Below, piece by piece: positions 1 to 7,447 of a DNA stretch of 64,000 nucleotides (the first letter of the stretch is position 1; the number at the start of each line of letters is the position of its first letter). The notes beneath the pieces were generated by a model. The model was not told where the DNA came from. It searched no databases and saw only the letters and a program-made list of their open reading frames with translations. The position numbers and the translations under genes were made by a program. Source of the stretch: Candidatus Dormiibacterota bacterium (lineage in GTDB: Bacteria; Chloroflexota; Dormibacteria; CF-121); assembly GCA_035544955.1 (NCBI GenBank), contig DASZZN010000029.1:162187-226186 (forward strand), given 5' to 3'.

Positions 1-118
1 TCTGTCCGTAGCGGTTGGTCGCCAACGAGAAGCTGGTCACCGGAGATCCGCTCGGGGTGTAGCGCATTTCGGGATCGCGGGTCAGTCGGCCGATGAGCAT
101 CACTTTGTTCAGGTTCAT
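1..118 (-). CDS. ssb: Single-stranded DNA-binding protein SSB (partial)
   Basis: SSB coats single-stranded DNA during replication, repair and recombination. Only the first 39 codons are present; the gene runs off the left edge. The protein begins [20 protein letters not shown], the classic first strand of the SSB OB-fold, followed by a [16 protein letters not shown] stretch. The ATG at 118-116 overlaps the rpsF stop codon in an ATGA junction, so the two genes are translationally coupled. The order rpsF-ssb (usually followed by rpsR) is a conserved bacterial operon, which supports the call. Confidence 0.93.
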   Translation of the reverse strand, partial: MNLNKVMLIGRLTRDPEMRYTPSGSPVTSFSLATNRYGQ

Positions 119-411
119 GATTTCCCCTCATCTTGTCGAACCAGTAAATGGCGGAAGACGCTGTCGGAAATCTTCAGGACGCGGTCGACCTCCTGGACTT
201 TCGCCTGATCGAGGTCGAACTCCGCGACGACGTAATGCCCTTCCCGATTGTCCTTGACGGTGTACGCGAGCCGACGCTTGCCCCACGGGGTAACTTTCTT
301 GATCTGGCCCCCATTCGTCTGGATCAGCTGGCCGACCTTCTCGATCTCCTGCTGGACCGCTTGATCGTCAAGGTCCGGCTTGACGATGTACATGAGCTCG
401 TACGCTGACAA
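115..411 (-). CDS. rpsF: 30S ribosomal protein S6 (bS6)
   Basis: bS6 is a small-subunit protein that binds 16S rRNA together with bS18. The 98-residue product has the family start ([13 protein letters not shown]), the central [15 protein letters not shown] motif and the [16 protein letters not shown] end, and is normal in length. Translation starts at TTG (411-409), supported by a strong Shine-Dalgarno sequence, AGGAAAGGAG, six bases upstream. No better start exists in frame. It is the first gene of the ssb operon. A terminator at 516-542 separates it from the upstream tRNA gene, so it should have its own promoter in about 430-515, where I see no convincing consensus. Confidence 0.95.
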   Translation of the reverse strand: MSAYELMYIVKPDLDDQAVQQEIEKVGQLIQTNGGQIKKVTPWGKRRLAYTVKDNREGHYVVAEFDLDQAKVQEVDRVLKISDSVFRHLLVRQDEGKS

Positions 412-515
412 ACGCTATCTCCTTTCCTGTGGGATTTGCTCCGGCTATGGCCTCGCGGCGGCAGCGGAGCAGGAAGGCGCTCGTAAGTCTACCAAAGATG
501 GGGTCGCCCCAAGGG

Positions 516-542
516 AAAAAGCGGCCGCCCGAGGGCGACCGC
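516..542 (-). terminator. Rho-independent terminator behind tRNA-Val
   Basis: On the minus strand a GC-rich stem (GCGGTCGCCC pairing with GGGCGGCCGC, one G-U pair, very short loop) is followed directly by TTTTT. It lies downstream of tRNA-Val and upstream of rpsF on the same strand, so it should end the tRNA transcript. The stretch 543-699 between it and the tRNA shows no gene. Confidence 0.7.
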
Positions 543-699
543 TCGCGGAGGGAAACCGACGATTCATTACTTCCTGACGACCTGGCCGGAGCCGATCTCT
601 TCGGACCACCTACCGGTCGATACTGGATGCCGCAGTTTATACCACCGTACTCACGTCTTGAAACATCAAAACTTACACATGAGTCGACCTTGGGGGTCC

Positions 700-776
700 T
701 GGTGGTCGGCGGGGGACTCGAACCCTCGACCTCTTGGATGTGAACCAAGCGCTCTAACCAGCTGAGCTAGCCGACC
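700..776 (-). tRNA. tRNA-Val (anticodon CAC)
   Basis: The cloverleaf folds completely. The acceptor stem is GGTCGGC with GCCGACC, the D-arm is GCTC..GAGC, the anticodon stem CTTGG/CCAAG encloses loop TTCACAT (anticodon CAC, reading GUG), and the T-arm is GAGGG-TTCGAGT-CCCCC. The discriminator base is A and a CCA end is encoded at 702-700. Length is 77 nt. The gene stands alone on the minus strand. Confidence 0.93.
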
Positions 777-794
777 GGTGCGGCAATTGTAAAT

Positions 795-1178
795 CTATCT
801 TCGCGCGGCTTTTGCGAGTGCTCGAGTGACGGCCTCGGCGGCCTCCATCGGCAAGTACTGGATCGCTTCTTTCACCACCCGGTCAGCCTCCTCGGGCGGC
901 AACTTCCGGCGCACGACTTCGAGCTGCTGATCGACCAGGTCGGCCATGACCTGCGACATCTCCTGCCGGCGGCGGCGACGGAAGAGCTCCTGCTGTGCCG
1001 GGTACCCGTTGCCGAAGGCGACCGGAAACCCGAGTCGCTGCAGCTCGGCCAGGTCGCGGAAGACGGTCCGAGAACTGACCATGAGGGTCGCTGCCAGGTC
1101 GACCGCACGGATGCCCGGGCGGGCGGTCGCCATTGACAGGATGACCAGGAGGCGATGCAAGCGCGCCGCCTTATTCAC
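795..1178 (-). CDS. HTH_11 (DeoR/WYL-like) transcriptional regulator without effector domain
   Basis: The N-terminal half is an HTH_11 winged helix: RLHRLLVIL, then RAVDLAATLMVSSRTVFRDLAEL, as found at the front of WYL and DeoR-type regulators. The remaining ~70 residues are charged and helical (QQLEVVRRKLPPEEADRVVKEAIQYL) and contain no WYL domain. I chose GTG at 1178 because TTGCAG-17 bp-TACGGT lies seven bases before it, placing transcription at the start codon; a longer TTG start at 1214 would lie inside that promoter. This gives 127 residues. It ends close to tRNA-Val and diverges from the gene at 1349. Its target is unknown. Confidence 0.75.
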   Translation of the reverse strand: MNKAARLHRLLVILSMATARPGIRAVDLAATLMVSSRTVFRDLAELQRLGFPVAFGNGYPAQQELFRRRRRQEMSQVMADLVDQQLEVVRRKLPPEEADRVVKEAIQYLPMEAAEAVTRALAKAARR

Positions 1179-1185
1179 GTTCCTG

Positions 1186-1214
1186 ACCGTAGCACTGCTC
1201 CCATGGGTCTGCAA
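1186..1214 (-). promoter_or_regulatory. Sigma-70-type promoter, leaderless, for the HTH gene
   Basis: TTGCAG (1214-1209) is followed after 17 bases by TACGGT (1191-1186), preceded by TGC as in an extended -10. Seven bases then separate it from GTG at 1178, so the transcript would start at or very near the start codon. Confidence 0.5.
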
Positions 1215-1348
1215 TTCAGCGAGCGTCCGTCACGGCGCTGGCCAAGGAGACGTTTCTATTCACGATGGAACGGGTAAAAGCTAGGCGCGAGGCAGCACGC
1301 CTGAGTGTGTCCGCCTGAGTTCGATCCAGTGGTAAGGTGAAACATCCC

Positions 1349-1660
1349 ATGGCCAAAGAGACCAAAGACGGAAGGGCGAAAGCCACCAAGGAGCCTCAGG
1401 CGGAGGTCCCTTCGGAGGTCGCTGCCGAAAACGGCGCCGGGGGGGCTACCAAGGCGCGGACCGCGATCGATGACGTGATCGCCGCCATCGAGGCGGCGCG
1501 CGACAAGGTCATGGCCGACGAGGTCAAGGCCCTCACCAAGCTCGGAATCCCGCGTGCGATGGCCTACCAGATGGTCGCTGCCCGTTTCCACCAGAACGTC
1601 GTCACCGACGGCGAAGGCGGCGGGCCCGAGTTCGAAAACAGTCACTGGAACGATCGGTAA
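1349..1660 (+). CDS. Hypothetical charged protein preceding moeA
   Basis: A 103-residue protein that I do not recognise. Residues 1-40 are low complexity and rich in Lys, Glu and Ala (MAKETKDGRAKATKEPQAE), probably disordered. Residues 42-85 look helical (AIDDVIAAIEAARDKVMADEVKAL, then IPRAMAYQMVAARFHQ). There is no signal peptide or membrane segment. The ATG at 1349 has AAGG nine bases upstream; a GTG at 1337 overlaps that site. Its 3' end overlaps the moeA reading frame by about 107 bp, so the two are probably co-transcribed. Confidence 0.6.
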   Translation: MAKETKDGRAKATKEPQAEVPSEVAAENGAGGATKARTAIDDVIAAIEAARDKVMADEVKALTKLGIPRAMAYQMVAARFHQNVVTDGEGGGPEFENSHWNDR

Positions 1661-2888
1661 CCCCAAGCAGCCTGCGCTCCTGACGGTCGCCCAGGCGCGC
1701 GACCGGATCCTCGCCCGCATCACCGTGCTCGACGCCCAGGACACCCCCCTAGTGGATGCCCGTGGCCGCGTGCTCGCCGAGGACGTGCGCTCGGACCGCG
1801 ACGTCCCACCATTTACGAACTCCGCCATGGACGGCTATGCCGTGCGGGCGGGCGACACGAGCCCGGCATCGGCCGCGGGCCCCGTGCGCCTGGAGGTCCT
1901 CGGCGAGATCCGCGCCGGCGTCGCACCCCCGACCTCGGTACGCCCCTCGACCGCCCTACGGATCATGACGGGCGCGGTGATGCCGGAGGGCGCGGACGCC
2001 GTCGTGCGGGTCGAGGACACCGCGGAACGCGACGGGCGCGTCGACATCCGCGTTGCGGTCGAGCCGGGCACCAGCGTCCGGCACGCTGGCAGCGATCTCC
2101 GCCGCGGCGACCGTGTCGCCGAACGGGGCCGAATCGTTACCCCGGGGCTGATCGGCGTGCTGGCATCGACCGGGCGCACCACCGTCCGAACGATCCGACG
2201 GCCACGCGTCACGGTTCTGACGACCGGCGACGAGTTGCGCGACGCCGGGGAGTCGCTGGGGCCCGGGCAGATCACCAACACCAACCGCTACACCCTGCGG
2301 GCGGCGCTTGAAGAGGCTGGTGCCGAGGTCGTCGATGCCGGGGTGGCGCGCGACGACCGGGAGGAACTCGTCGCCCGGCTCCAGTTCGCGGCCCGCACCG
2401 ACCTGATCGTCAGCACGGGTGGCGTGTCGATGGGCGCCTACGACCTCGTCCGCGCCCTCCTGCAAGAGCAAGGGGCCGTCGACTTCTGGCAGGTAGCGCT
2501 TCGGCCCGGGAAGCCGCTCATGGTGGGAACCGTCGGGGGCCGGCCACTGATCGGATTGCCGGGCAACCCCGTTTCGTCGCTCGTCGGCGTCGAGCTGTTC
2601 GTGCGTCCCGCCATCCTGAAGATGCAAGGACGCGCCGACCTCGAGCGGCCACGAATCACCGCGATCACCGATGTGGCGCTCTCCAACCCGCCGCACCTGG
2701 AACAGTACTTCCGAGGCATCGCACGCCGCGACGGCGATCGGATCAGCGTCCGGTTGACCGGCGACCAGGGCTCGCACGTGCTCCGCTCGATGGCCGATGC
2801 CAATTGCCTGATCGTCGTCCCGCTCGGGACCAGCGAGGTGGCGGCGGGAAAGCCCGTCGAGATCATTCCGCTCGCACCAATCGACTAA
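1554..2888 (+). CDS. moeA: Molybdopterin molybdotransferase MoeA
   Basis: MoeA inserts molybdate into adenylylated molybdopterin in the last step of molybdenum cofactor synthesis. Visible family motifs: PFTNSAMDGYAV (~residue 85), MTGAVMPEGADAVVRVED (~139), TTGDEL, STGGVSMGAYDLV and LPGNPVSS. The homologous region begins at LLTVAQARDRI, about 41 codons into the open frame. The only ATG/GTG/TTG in frame upstream of it is GTG 1554, inside the preceding gene. The true start is therefore uncertain: either a long overlap or a rare start codon. No other cofactor genes are nearby. Confidence 0.9.
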   Translation: MRWPTRWSLPVSTRTSSPTAKAAGPSSKTVTGTIGNPKQPALLTVAQARDRILARITVLDAQDTPLVDARGRVLAEDVRSDRDVPPFTNSAMDGYAVRAGDTSPASAAGPVRLEVLGEIRAGVAPPTSVRPSTALRIMTGAVMPEGADAVVRVEDTAERDGRVDIRVAVEPGTSVRHAGSDLRRGDRVAERGRIVTPGLIGVLASTGRTTVRTIRRPRVTVLTTGDELRDAGESLGPGQITNTNRYTLRAALEEAGAEVVDAGVARDDREELVARLQFAARTDLIVSTGGVSMGAYDLVRALLQEQGAVDFWQVALRPGKPLMVGTVGGRPLIGLPGNPVSSLVGVELFVRPAILKMQGRADLERPRITAITDVALSNPPHLEQYFRGIARRDGDRISVRLTGDQGSHVLRSMADANCLIVVPLGTSEVAAGKPVEIIPLAPID

Positions 2889-2892
2889 AAGC

Positions 2893-2921
2893 CCCACCCT
2901 CCCTTCCCCAGAGGGGGAGGG
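2893..2921. repeat. Short GC-rich palindromic repeat, copy 1
   Basis: The unit starts CCCACCCTCCC, and its second half CCCTTCCCC-AGA-GGGGGAGGG can fold into a 9-bp hairpin. A near-identical unit lies inside gcvT at 36927-36958 (one indel and about three substitutions). This copy sits between moeA and the EF-G-like gene. Confidence 0.6.
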
Positions 2922-2961
2922 ACGTAGTTTCGATTTACACTCTCCTTGGAAGGGACAAGCG

Positions 2962-5055
2962 GTGGCCAGAGTCGACCCGGAGAAGATCCGTAACGTCGCC
3001 CTGCTCGGGCATAGCCATGATGGCAAGACCAGCCTGGCCGAGGCGATGCTCTACGCGGGCGGAGCGGTCGAGCGGTTGGGACGCCCGGACGCCGGCAACA
3101 CCACGTTCGACTTCGAGCCCGAAGAGATCAAGCGAAAGATCTCGATCGGCACTGCCATTGCGCACCTTACCTGGCAGGACCACAAAATCAACCTGCTCGA
3201 TACGCCCGGATTCCAGGACTTCGCCGGCGATGTGTGCGGCGCCCTACGCGCGGCCGAGGGTGCCCTGCTTGTGGTCGGGGCGAGCACCGGAATCGTCGTT
3301 GGCACCGAGCTTGCCTGGCAGCAGCTGCGAGCCCGTGACCTCCCCACCCTGATCGTGGTGAACAAGATGGACAAGGAGAACTCCGACTACTGGAAGGTGG
3401 TCGACGGCTTCAAGGAGTTTTCTCCGCGTCCGGTGTCGATCCAGGCCCCCATCGGCCACGAGGCCGCGTTCAAGGGCGTAGTGGACCTGTTGACCCGCAA
3501 GGCGTACGAGTTCGATCAGCAAGGGCGAGCCAAGGAGGTCCCCTTACCGAGCGACCTGGCTGCCGAGGTCGAGTCCCGGCGGTCGCCGCTGGTGGAGGCC
3601 GCGGCCGAGACGGACGACGCGCTGCTGGAGAAATACCTGGAAAGCGGCGAGTTGAGTGATGCCGAGGTCACGGGGGCGCTCGCCAAAGGTGTGGCGGCCG
3701 CAGCGATCGTCCCGGTCCTCTGTACCGCCGCGGGCAAATCGATCGGCATCGGCACCTTGCTCGATGCCATGGTGGCGCTCCTGCCTTCGCCCAGGCAGGC
3801 CGCGCCAGTGGTGGCCGTGAATCCCCGCACCGACCAAGCCGAGACCCTGACGCGCGAGCCGGCGGGGCCGTTAGGCGCGATCGTCTTCAAGACGACCGCC
3901 GACCCCTTCGTGGGTCGCATCAGCTATGTGAAGGTGGTGTCCGGCGTTCTGACATCGAGCACCCCGCTGTTGAATGCGGCGAAGGACCAACCGGAGCGCG
4001 CCGGCACGATCGGCTATCCGAAAGGCAAGACGCTGGAAGCGGCGACCGAGGTGGTCGCCGGCGACATCGCGGGCATCAGCAAGCTGTCGGTCACGGCGAC
4101 TGGCGACACGCTCGCCAGCCGGGACCATCCCTTGCGGCTTCCGCCGATCGAGTACCCGGAGCAGACGTTCAGCGCCGCCGTCGGCGCCAAGAACAAGGCC
4201 GACGAGGAAAAGGTGAACGCGGCGCTGGTCAAGCTGGTCGACGAAGACCCGACCCTGACGCTGGAGCATGAGCCGATCACGAAGGAGACGATCGTGCACG
4301 GCATGGGCGATATCCATCTCGATGTCGTGCTCGAGAAGATGAAGCGCAAGTACGGGGTGGAGGGCACGCTGGCCGTGCCGCGCGTGCCATACCAGGAAAC
4401 GATCACCAGCAGCGCCAAGGCGGAGAAGAAATACAAGAAGCAGTCCGGCGGCGCCGGCCTCTACGGCCATTGCGTGATCGACATTGCGCCGGTCCCGCGC
4501 GGCACCGGGTTCGTCTGGGAAGACAAGATCTTCGGTGGCTCGATCCCGCAGAACTTCCGACCCTCGGTCGAGAGGGGCGTGCGAGAAACGATGGAGCAAG
4601 GGGTGCTGACCGGCAACCCGCTGGTGGACATCAAGGTCCGCCTGCTGGACGGATCCACGCACCAGGTCGACGGCAAGGACATCGCCTTCAAGCTGGCGGG
4701 CGCGATGGCGATGCGCCAGGCGGTCATGGATGCCAAGCCAGTGCTGCTCGAACCGATCATGGAGGTTGAGGTGCTGGTCCCCGAGCGGAACATGGGCGAC
4801 GTCATCAGCGACCTGAACGGGAAGCGCGGCAAGATCGCAGGCATGGAGCCGTCCGGCGATCACATGGAAAAAGTGAAAGCCCAGGTCCCCCTGTCGTCGA
4901 TGTACCGGTTCCCCATCGACCTACGATCGATCACCCAGGGTCGGGGGAAGTACACGATGAAGTTTTCACACTACGAAGAGGTCCCCGCGCACGCGGCGCA
5001 GATGGTGATCGCGGCGTATCAGAAGTCGAAGGGCGGCGAGGAAGAGGAAGAGTAG
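2962..5055 (+). CDS. EF-G-like translational GTPase (EF-G2 / FusA2 type)
   Basis: A 697-residue homologue of elongation factor G with domains I-V. The GTP-binding motifs are G1 GHSHDGKT (~16-23), G3 DTPGFQDF (~80-87) and G4 NKMD. The catalytic His of the usual DTPGH motif is Phe (F84), a feature of EF-G2-type paralogues; mycobacterial EF-G2 is reported to lack ribosome-dependent GTPase activity. It is not next to rpsL/rpsG/tuf, so the housekeeping fusA is expected elsewhere. GTG start 2962 follows GGAAGGGA. The gene is convergent with the NUDIX gene, one base apart. The role may be non-canonical translocation or stress; this is inference. Confidence 0.88.
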   Translation: MARVDPEKIRNVALLGHSHDGKTSLAEAMLYAGGAVERLGRPDAGNTTFDFEPEEIKRKISIGTAIAHLTWQDHKINLLDTPGFQDFAGDVCGALRAAEGALLVVGASTGIVVGTELAWQQLRARDLPTLIVVNKMDKENSDYWKVVDGFKEFSPRPVSIQAPIGHEAAFKGVVDLLTRKAYEFDQQGRAKEVPLPSDLAAEVESRRSPLVEAAAETDDALLEKYLESGELSDAEVTGALAKGVAAAAIVPVLCTAAGKSIGIGTLLDAMVALLPSPRQAAPVVAVNPRTDQAETLTREPAGPLGAIVFKTTADPFVGRISYVKVVSGVLTSSTPLLNAAKDQPERAGTIGYPKGKTLEAATEVVAGDIAGISKLSVTATGDTLASRDHPLRLPPIEYPEQTFSAAVGAKNKADEEKVNAALVKLVDEDPTLTLEHEPITKETIVHGMGDIHLDVVLEKMKRKYGVEGTLAVPRVPYQETITSSAKAEKKYKKQSGGAGLYGHCVIDIAPVPRGTGFVWEDKIFGGSIPQNFRPSVERGVRETMEQGVLTGNPLVDIKVRLLDGSTHQVDGKDIAFKLAGAMAMRQAVMDAKPVLLEPIMEVEVLVPERNMGDVISDLNGKRGKIAGMEPSGDHMEKVKAQVPLSSMYRFPIDLRSITQGRGKYTMKFSHYEEVPAHAAQMVIAAYQKSKGGEEEEE

Positions 5056-5056
5056 G

Positions 5057-5602
5057 TCAGCGGCGGCTCGGGGCGGCCCAGAGCGGCACACCGGCCCAGG
5101 CCAGCCCGAGCAGTGTTTTCGCGTCCAGCAGCTCGCCGCTCTGGCGCAGCACCTGCAGGTCGTGCCAATCGAAGGGATTGACCTTGAACGACTCGTCGAG
5201 CTCGGGATGGGATTCCGTCGGCGAGAGGTCCTCGGCGAGGAAGAACGTCATTCGCTCATCGCAATACCCCGGCATCAAGTAAGCAGTGCCGAGCATCGTC
5301 CAGCGCTCGGCCTTGAAGCCGGCTTCCTCGGCGAGCTCCCGTCGCGCCGCCGTCGGGATGTCCTCGCCTGGCTTGTCGAGCGTACCCGCGGGGATCTCCC
5401 ACAGCTCGCGACCGGCCACGTAGCGGAACTGGCGAACCAGAACGATGCGGCCGTCAGCAGCGCGCGGGATGATGCCGACCGAGCCGGGGTGCCGCACGAT
5501 TTCCCTAATGGTCAGCTGCCCGCTCGGCAAGCGCACCCGGTCCCTGTAGACCCTGATGAGTTTGCCCGCATAAACTTCCTGACTTTCGACCCGTTCCTCC
5601 AT
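5057..5602 (-). CDS. NUDIX hydrolase, ADP-ribose pyrophosphatase type
   Basis: Likely hydrolyses ADP-ribose or a related nucleoside diphosphate derivative. The Nudix box is complete: GTLDKPGEDIPTAARRELAE followed by EAG. The preceding VRQFRYVAGRELWEIPAG is typical of NudF/ADP-ribose pyrophosphatase. I start it at ATG 5602 (MEERVESQEVYAGKLIRVY), giving 181 residues, the normal family length. The open frame continues upstream to 6049 without homology. There is no clear Shine-Dalgarno sequence, so it may be leaderless. It is divergent from the gene at 5630 with a 27-bp gap. Confidence 0.88.
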   Translation of the reverse strand: MEERVESQEVYAGKLIRVYRDRVRLPSGQLTIREIVRHPGSVGIIPRAADGRIVLVRQFRYVAGRELWEIPAGTLDKPGEDIPTAARRELAEEAGFKAERWTMLGTAYLMPGYCDERMTFFLAEDLSPTESHPELDESFKVNPFDWHDLQVLRQSGELLDAKTLLGLAWAGVPLWAAPSRR

Positions 5603-5629
5603 ACCGGGATTATCATGGCTGCTTAGGTC

Positions 5630-5977
5630 ATGATCGAGCGCACCGTTCTCGAGATCGCACAGCATCGTTTCTGGTCCTGGCAGCGCCGCCACGCCCCGAC
5701 ACCGCGCAGCCAGCTGCGCGAAACCGATCAGCTGCTCGGTGCCATCGAGGAATGCCGAGTCCAGGAGCTGAAGTTGATCCCGACCCACATCTGGCGGCGG
5801 ATCGTCCATCTGCTGGGCCAGCTGGATGGCGGCTATACGGAAAGGCTCGGTATCGACCGCTCGCTCGACCGGACCGCGGAAGTGTTGTTCGAGGCCCAGG
5901 AGGCGCTCATGGTGGCTGCACGAAGCCGCTGGCGCGGCCGGCCCGGCAACGTGGTCCCGCTCTTCCGCCGCCCATAA
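5630..5977 (+). CDS. Hypothetical protein
   Basis: A 115-residue soluble, mostly helical protein of unknown family, rich in Arg, Glu and Leu (LRETDQLLGAIEECRVQELKLIP, then RTAEVLFEAQEALMVAARSRW). It has no membrane segment and no recognisable motif. The ATG at 5630 has AGG six bases upstream. It diverges from the NUDIX gene and ends eight bases before an SOS-like box. Confidence 0.6.
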   Translation: MIERTVLEIAQHRFWSWQRRHAPTPRSQLRETDQLLGAIEECRVQELKLIPTHIWRRIVHLLGQLDGGYTERLGIDRSLDRTAEVLFEAQEALMVAARSRWRGRPGNVVPLFRRP

Positions 5978-5984
5978 GCGCCTA

Positions 5985-5998
5985 CGAACATATGTTTG
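5985..5998. promoter_or_regulatory. Putative LexA (SOS) box
   Basis: CGAACATATGTTTG matches the Gram-positive-type SOS box CGAAC-N4-GTTCG at 9 of 10 defined positions, with a perfect inner palindrome AACATATGTT. It overlaps the -35 element of the gene at 6031, where a repressor would block transcription. Confidence 0.5.
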
Positions 5999-6024
5999 CT
6001 TTTCTGGAAAGTTTGTGCTAGCCT
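5996..6024 (+). promoter_or_regulatory. Promoter of the gene at 6031
   Basis: TTGCTT (5996-6001), a 17-base spacer and TAGCCT (6019-6024) precede ATG 6031 by only six bases, so the mRNA would be leaderless. The -35 is partly covered by the SOS-like palindrome. Confidence 0.55.
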
Positions 6025-6030
6025 GCTCCC

Positions 6031-6492
6031 ATGGGCGAGATGGCAACACTGGTCGAAGGCACCCCCGGAAGCCGGGCGGTGGCGGACGTGGCGACCGTAC
6101 CGCTGCTTCGCCGAGTGGTCGAGAGCCTGGCGACGATGCGGCCCGGCCGTTATACCGTCTATCTCGGCCGGCCTGACCCGGCGGCGGTCCGCGCCGAATG
6201 GGACCAGGAAGTGGCGCTGCTGCGGAGCGCGCGGCGCGCGGTCGTGACTACACCGGACACCACGCCCCTCCCCCAGGAGGCCGACCGTCGCGATCCCGGC
6301 CTCGGCTGGCTGGCCCACGTCTGGTTCAGCGCCGTCATGGGAGACGATACGGCGATGGCCGTGATCTGCCGGCCCGACGCCGCCCATCCCGAGGAAGCCT
6401 GGCTGCTCACCGATCCGACCGCGGTGCGCCGATTCGTCGCCGCCGTCGAAGGTGAGCTCGCTCGACCCGACCCGCAGCTGCTCGCGGTGTAG
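6031..6492 (+). CDS. Hypothetical protein, possibly SOS-regulated
   Basis: A 153-residue protein with no domain I recognise. Its first third (LLRRVVESLATMRPGRYTVYLGRPD) and C-terminus (EAWLLTDPTAVRRFVAAVEGELA) look like a compact alpha/beta fold; there is no signal peptide. The ATG at 6031 lacks a Shine-Dalgarno sequence, and the promoter lies directly against it. Regulation by LexA is inferred from the 5985-5998 palindrome. A PfkB kinase gene follows 22 bp downstream and may be co-transcribed. Not an obvious SulA, ImuA or nuclease. Confidence 0.65.
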   Translation: MGEMATLVEGTPGSRAVADVATVPLLRRVVESLATMRPGRYTVYLGRPDPAAVRAEWDQEVALLRSARRAVVTTPDTTPLPQEADRRDPGLGWLAHVWFSAVMGDDTAMAVICRPDAAHPEEAWLLTDPTAVRRFVAAVEGELARPDPQLLAV

Positions 6493-6514
6493 ACCTCCGT
6501 AGAATTGGGGCCGC

Positions 6515-7447
6515 GTGACGCCCCCCAACAAGCCCTGGCCCGTGCTCGTCGCCGGCACTATTACCCGCGACGATGTCCGCACGCCAATGGGCGTCAACAC
6601 GGACGGCCTCGGTGGATCGGCCACGTACTTCACGCTCGCGGCGCGCTTGTTCGCTCCCGTGTGGGTCGTTGGGACGGCCGGCCCCGACTTCATGCATGCG
6701 TTCCAGGCCGCGATGAAAGGCACCGGTGCTGACCTCCGGAGCACGGTGACCTCCGAGCTCCCCACCTATCGATGGTTTGCCGAGCATGACTATGAGACCG
6801 GCACCACCCGCAACGAGCGCTCTGATCAGGGCGCGTACCGCGGCTTCACCCCGGTCCTCAGCGCCGACCAGCGCAAGGCCAAGATCGTTTTCCTCGGCAG
6901 CATGGAGCCGCGTCATCAGATGCGGGTCCTCGAACAGCTCGACGACCCGTGGCTCGTCGCGGGCGACACGATGAAGCTCTACATTCGCGAGCAGCCGGAT
7001 GCCCTCGAACCGGTTCTCCAGCGGCTCGACTACATGTTCCTCAACGCCTCGGAGGCGATGGCGCTGGCGAAGGTCGAAACCATCGAGGAGGCGTCAGAGC
7101 AGCTGCGCCGTCGCTTCACGTTGCGCGGGCTCGTCATCAAGGAGGGGCCGAAAGGCGCCACCCTCTACCGTCACGGTGAGGACATTCACCTTCCCGCCCT
7201 ACCCGTCGATCCGCCCATTGACCCGACCGGCGCGGGCGACGCAGTGGCCGCCGGGTTCCTCGGATGCCTCGCCGAACAGCAGGTGGAGACCGACGACTCG
7301 GTGCGCCTGGCACTCGGGTACGCCATGGTGATGGCGTCCTTCACCATCCAGCATTTCAGCGTGCGCGGCTTGCAGCCCATTACGCGCGAGGACGTCGAGG
7401 CGCGGATGGCATCGATGGCGTGGCTCCCGTCGATATCCAGGGGATGA
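6515..7447 (+). CDS. PfkB-family carbohydrate/nucleoside kinase
   Basis: A ribokinase-fold sugar or nucleoside kinase of 310 residues. The signature DPTGAGDAVAAGFLG (~237-251), with catalytic Asp in GAGD, is intact, and the N-terminal GGSATYFTLAARLF resembles the PfkB first signature. The substrate cannot be read from the sequence. GTG start 6515; the next gene starts within its stop codon (ATGA at 7444-7447), so it is coupled to the macrodomain gene. That pairing, with a NUDIX hydrolase nearby, hints at ADP-ribose or nucleoside salvage, which is inference. Confidence 0.85.
   Translation: MTPPNKPWPVLVAGTITRDDVRTPMGVNTDGLGGSATYFTLAARLFAPVWVVGTAGPDFMHAFQAAMKGTGADLRSTVTSELPTYRWFAEHDYETGTTRNERSDQGAYRGFTPVLSADQRKAKIVFLGSMEPRHQMRVLEQLDDPWLVAGDTMKLYIREQPDALEPVLQRLDYMFLNASEAMALAKVETIEEASEQLRRRFTLRGLVIKEGPKGATLYRHGEDIHLPALPVDPPIDPTGAGDAVAAGFLGCLAEQQVETDDSVRLALGYAMVMASFTIQHFSVRGLQPITREDVEARMASMAWLPSISRG

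Noticed and set aside
368..748. A 126-codon minus-strand open frame across the tRNA-Val gene
   Set aside because: It reads through the tRNA and the terminator stem, has no homology and no ribosome-binding site.
1956..3026. Long antisense frames opposite moeA and other core genes
   Set aside because: Codon-position bias and homology belong to the known strand; these frames are shadows typical of high GC.
5603..6049. N-terminal extension of the NUDIX gene
   Set aside because: The open frame is long by chance in GC-rich DNA; homology and normal family length begin at ATG 5602, and the extension overlaps a divergent gene.
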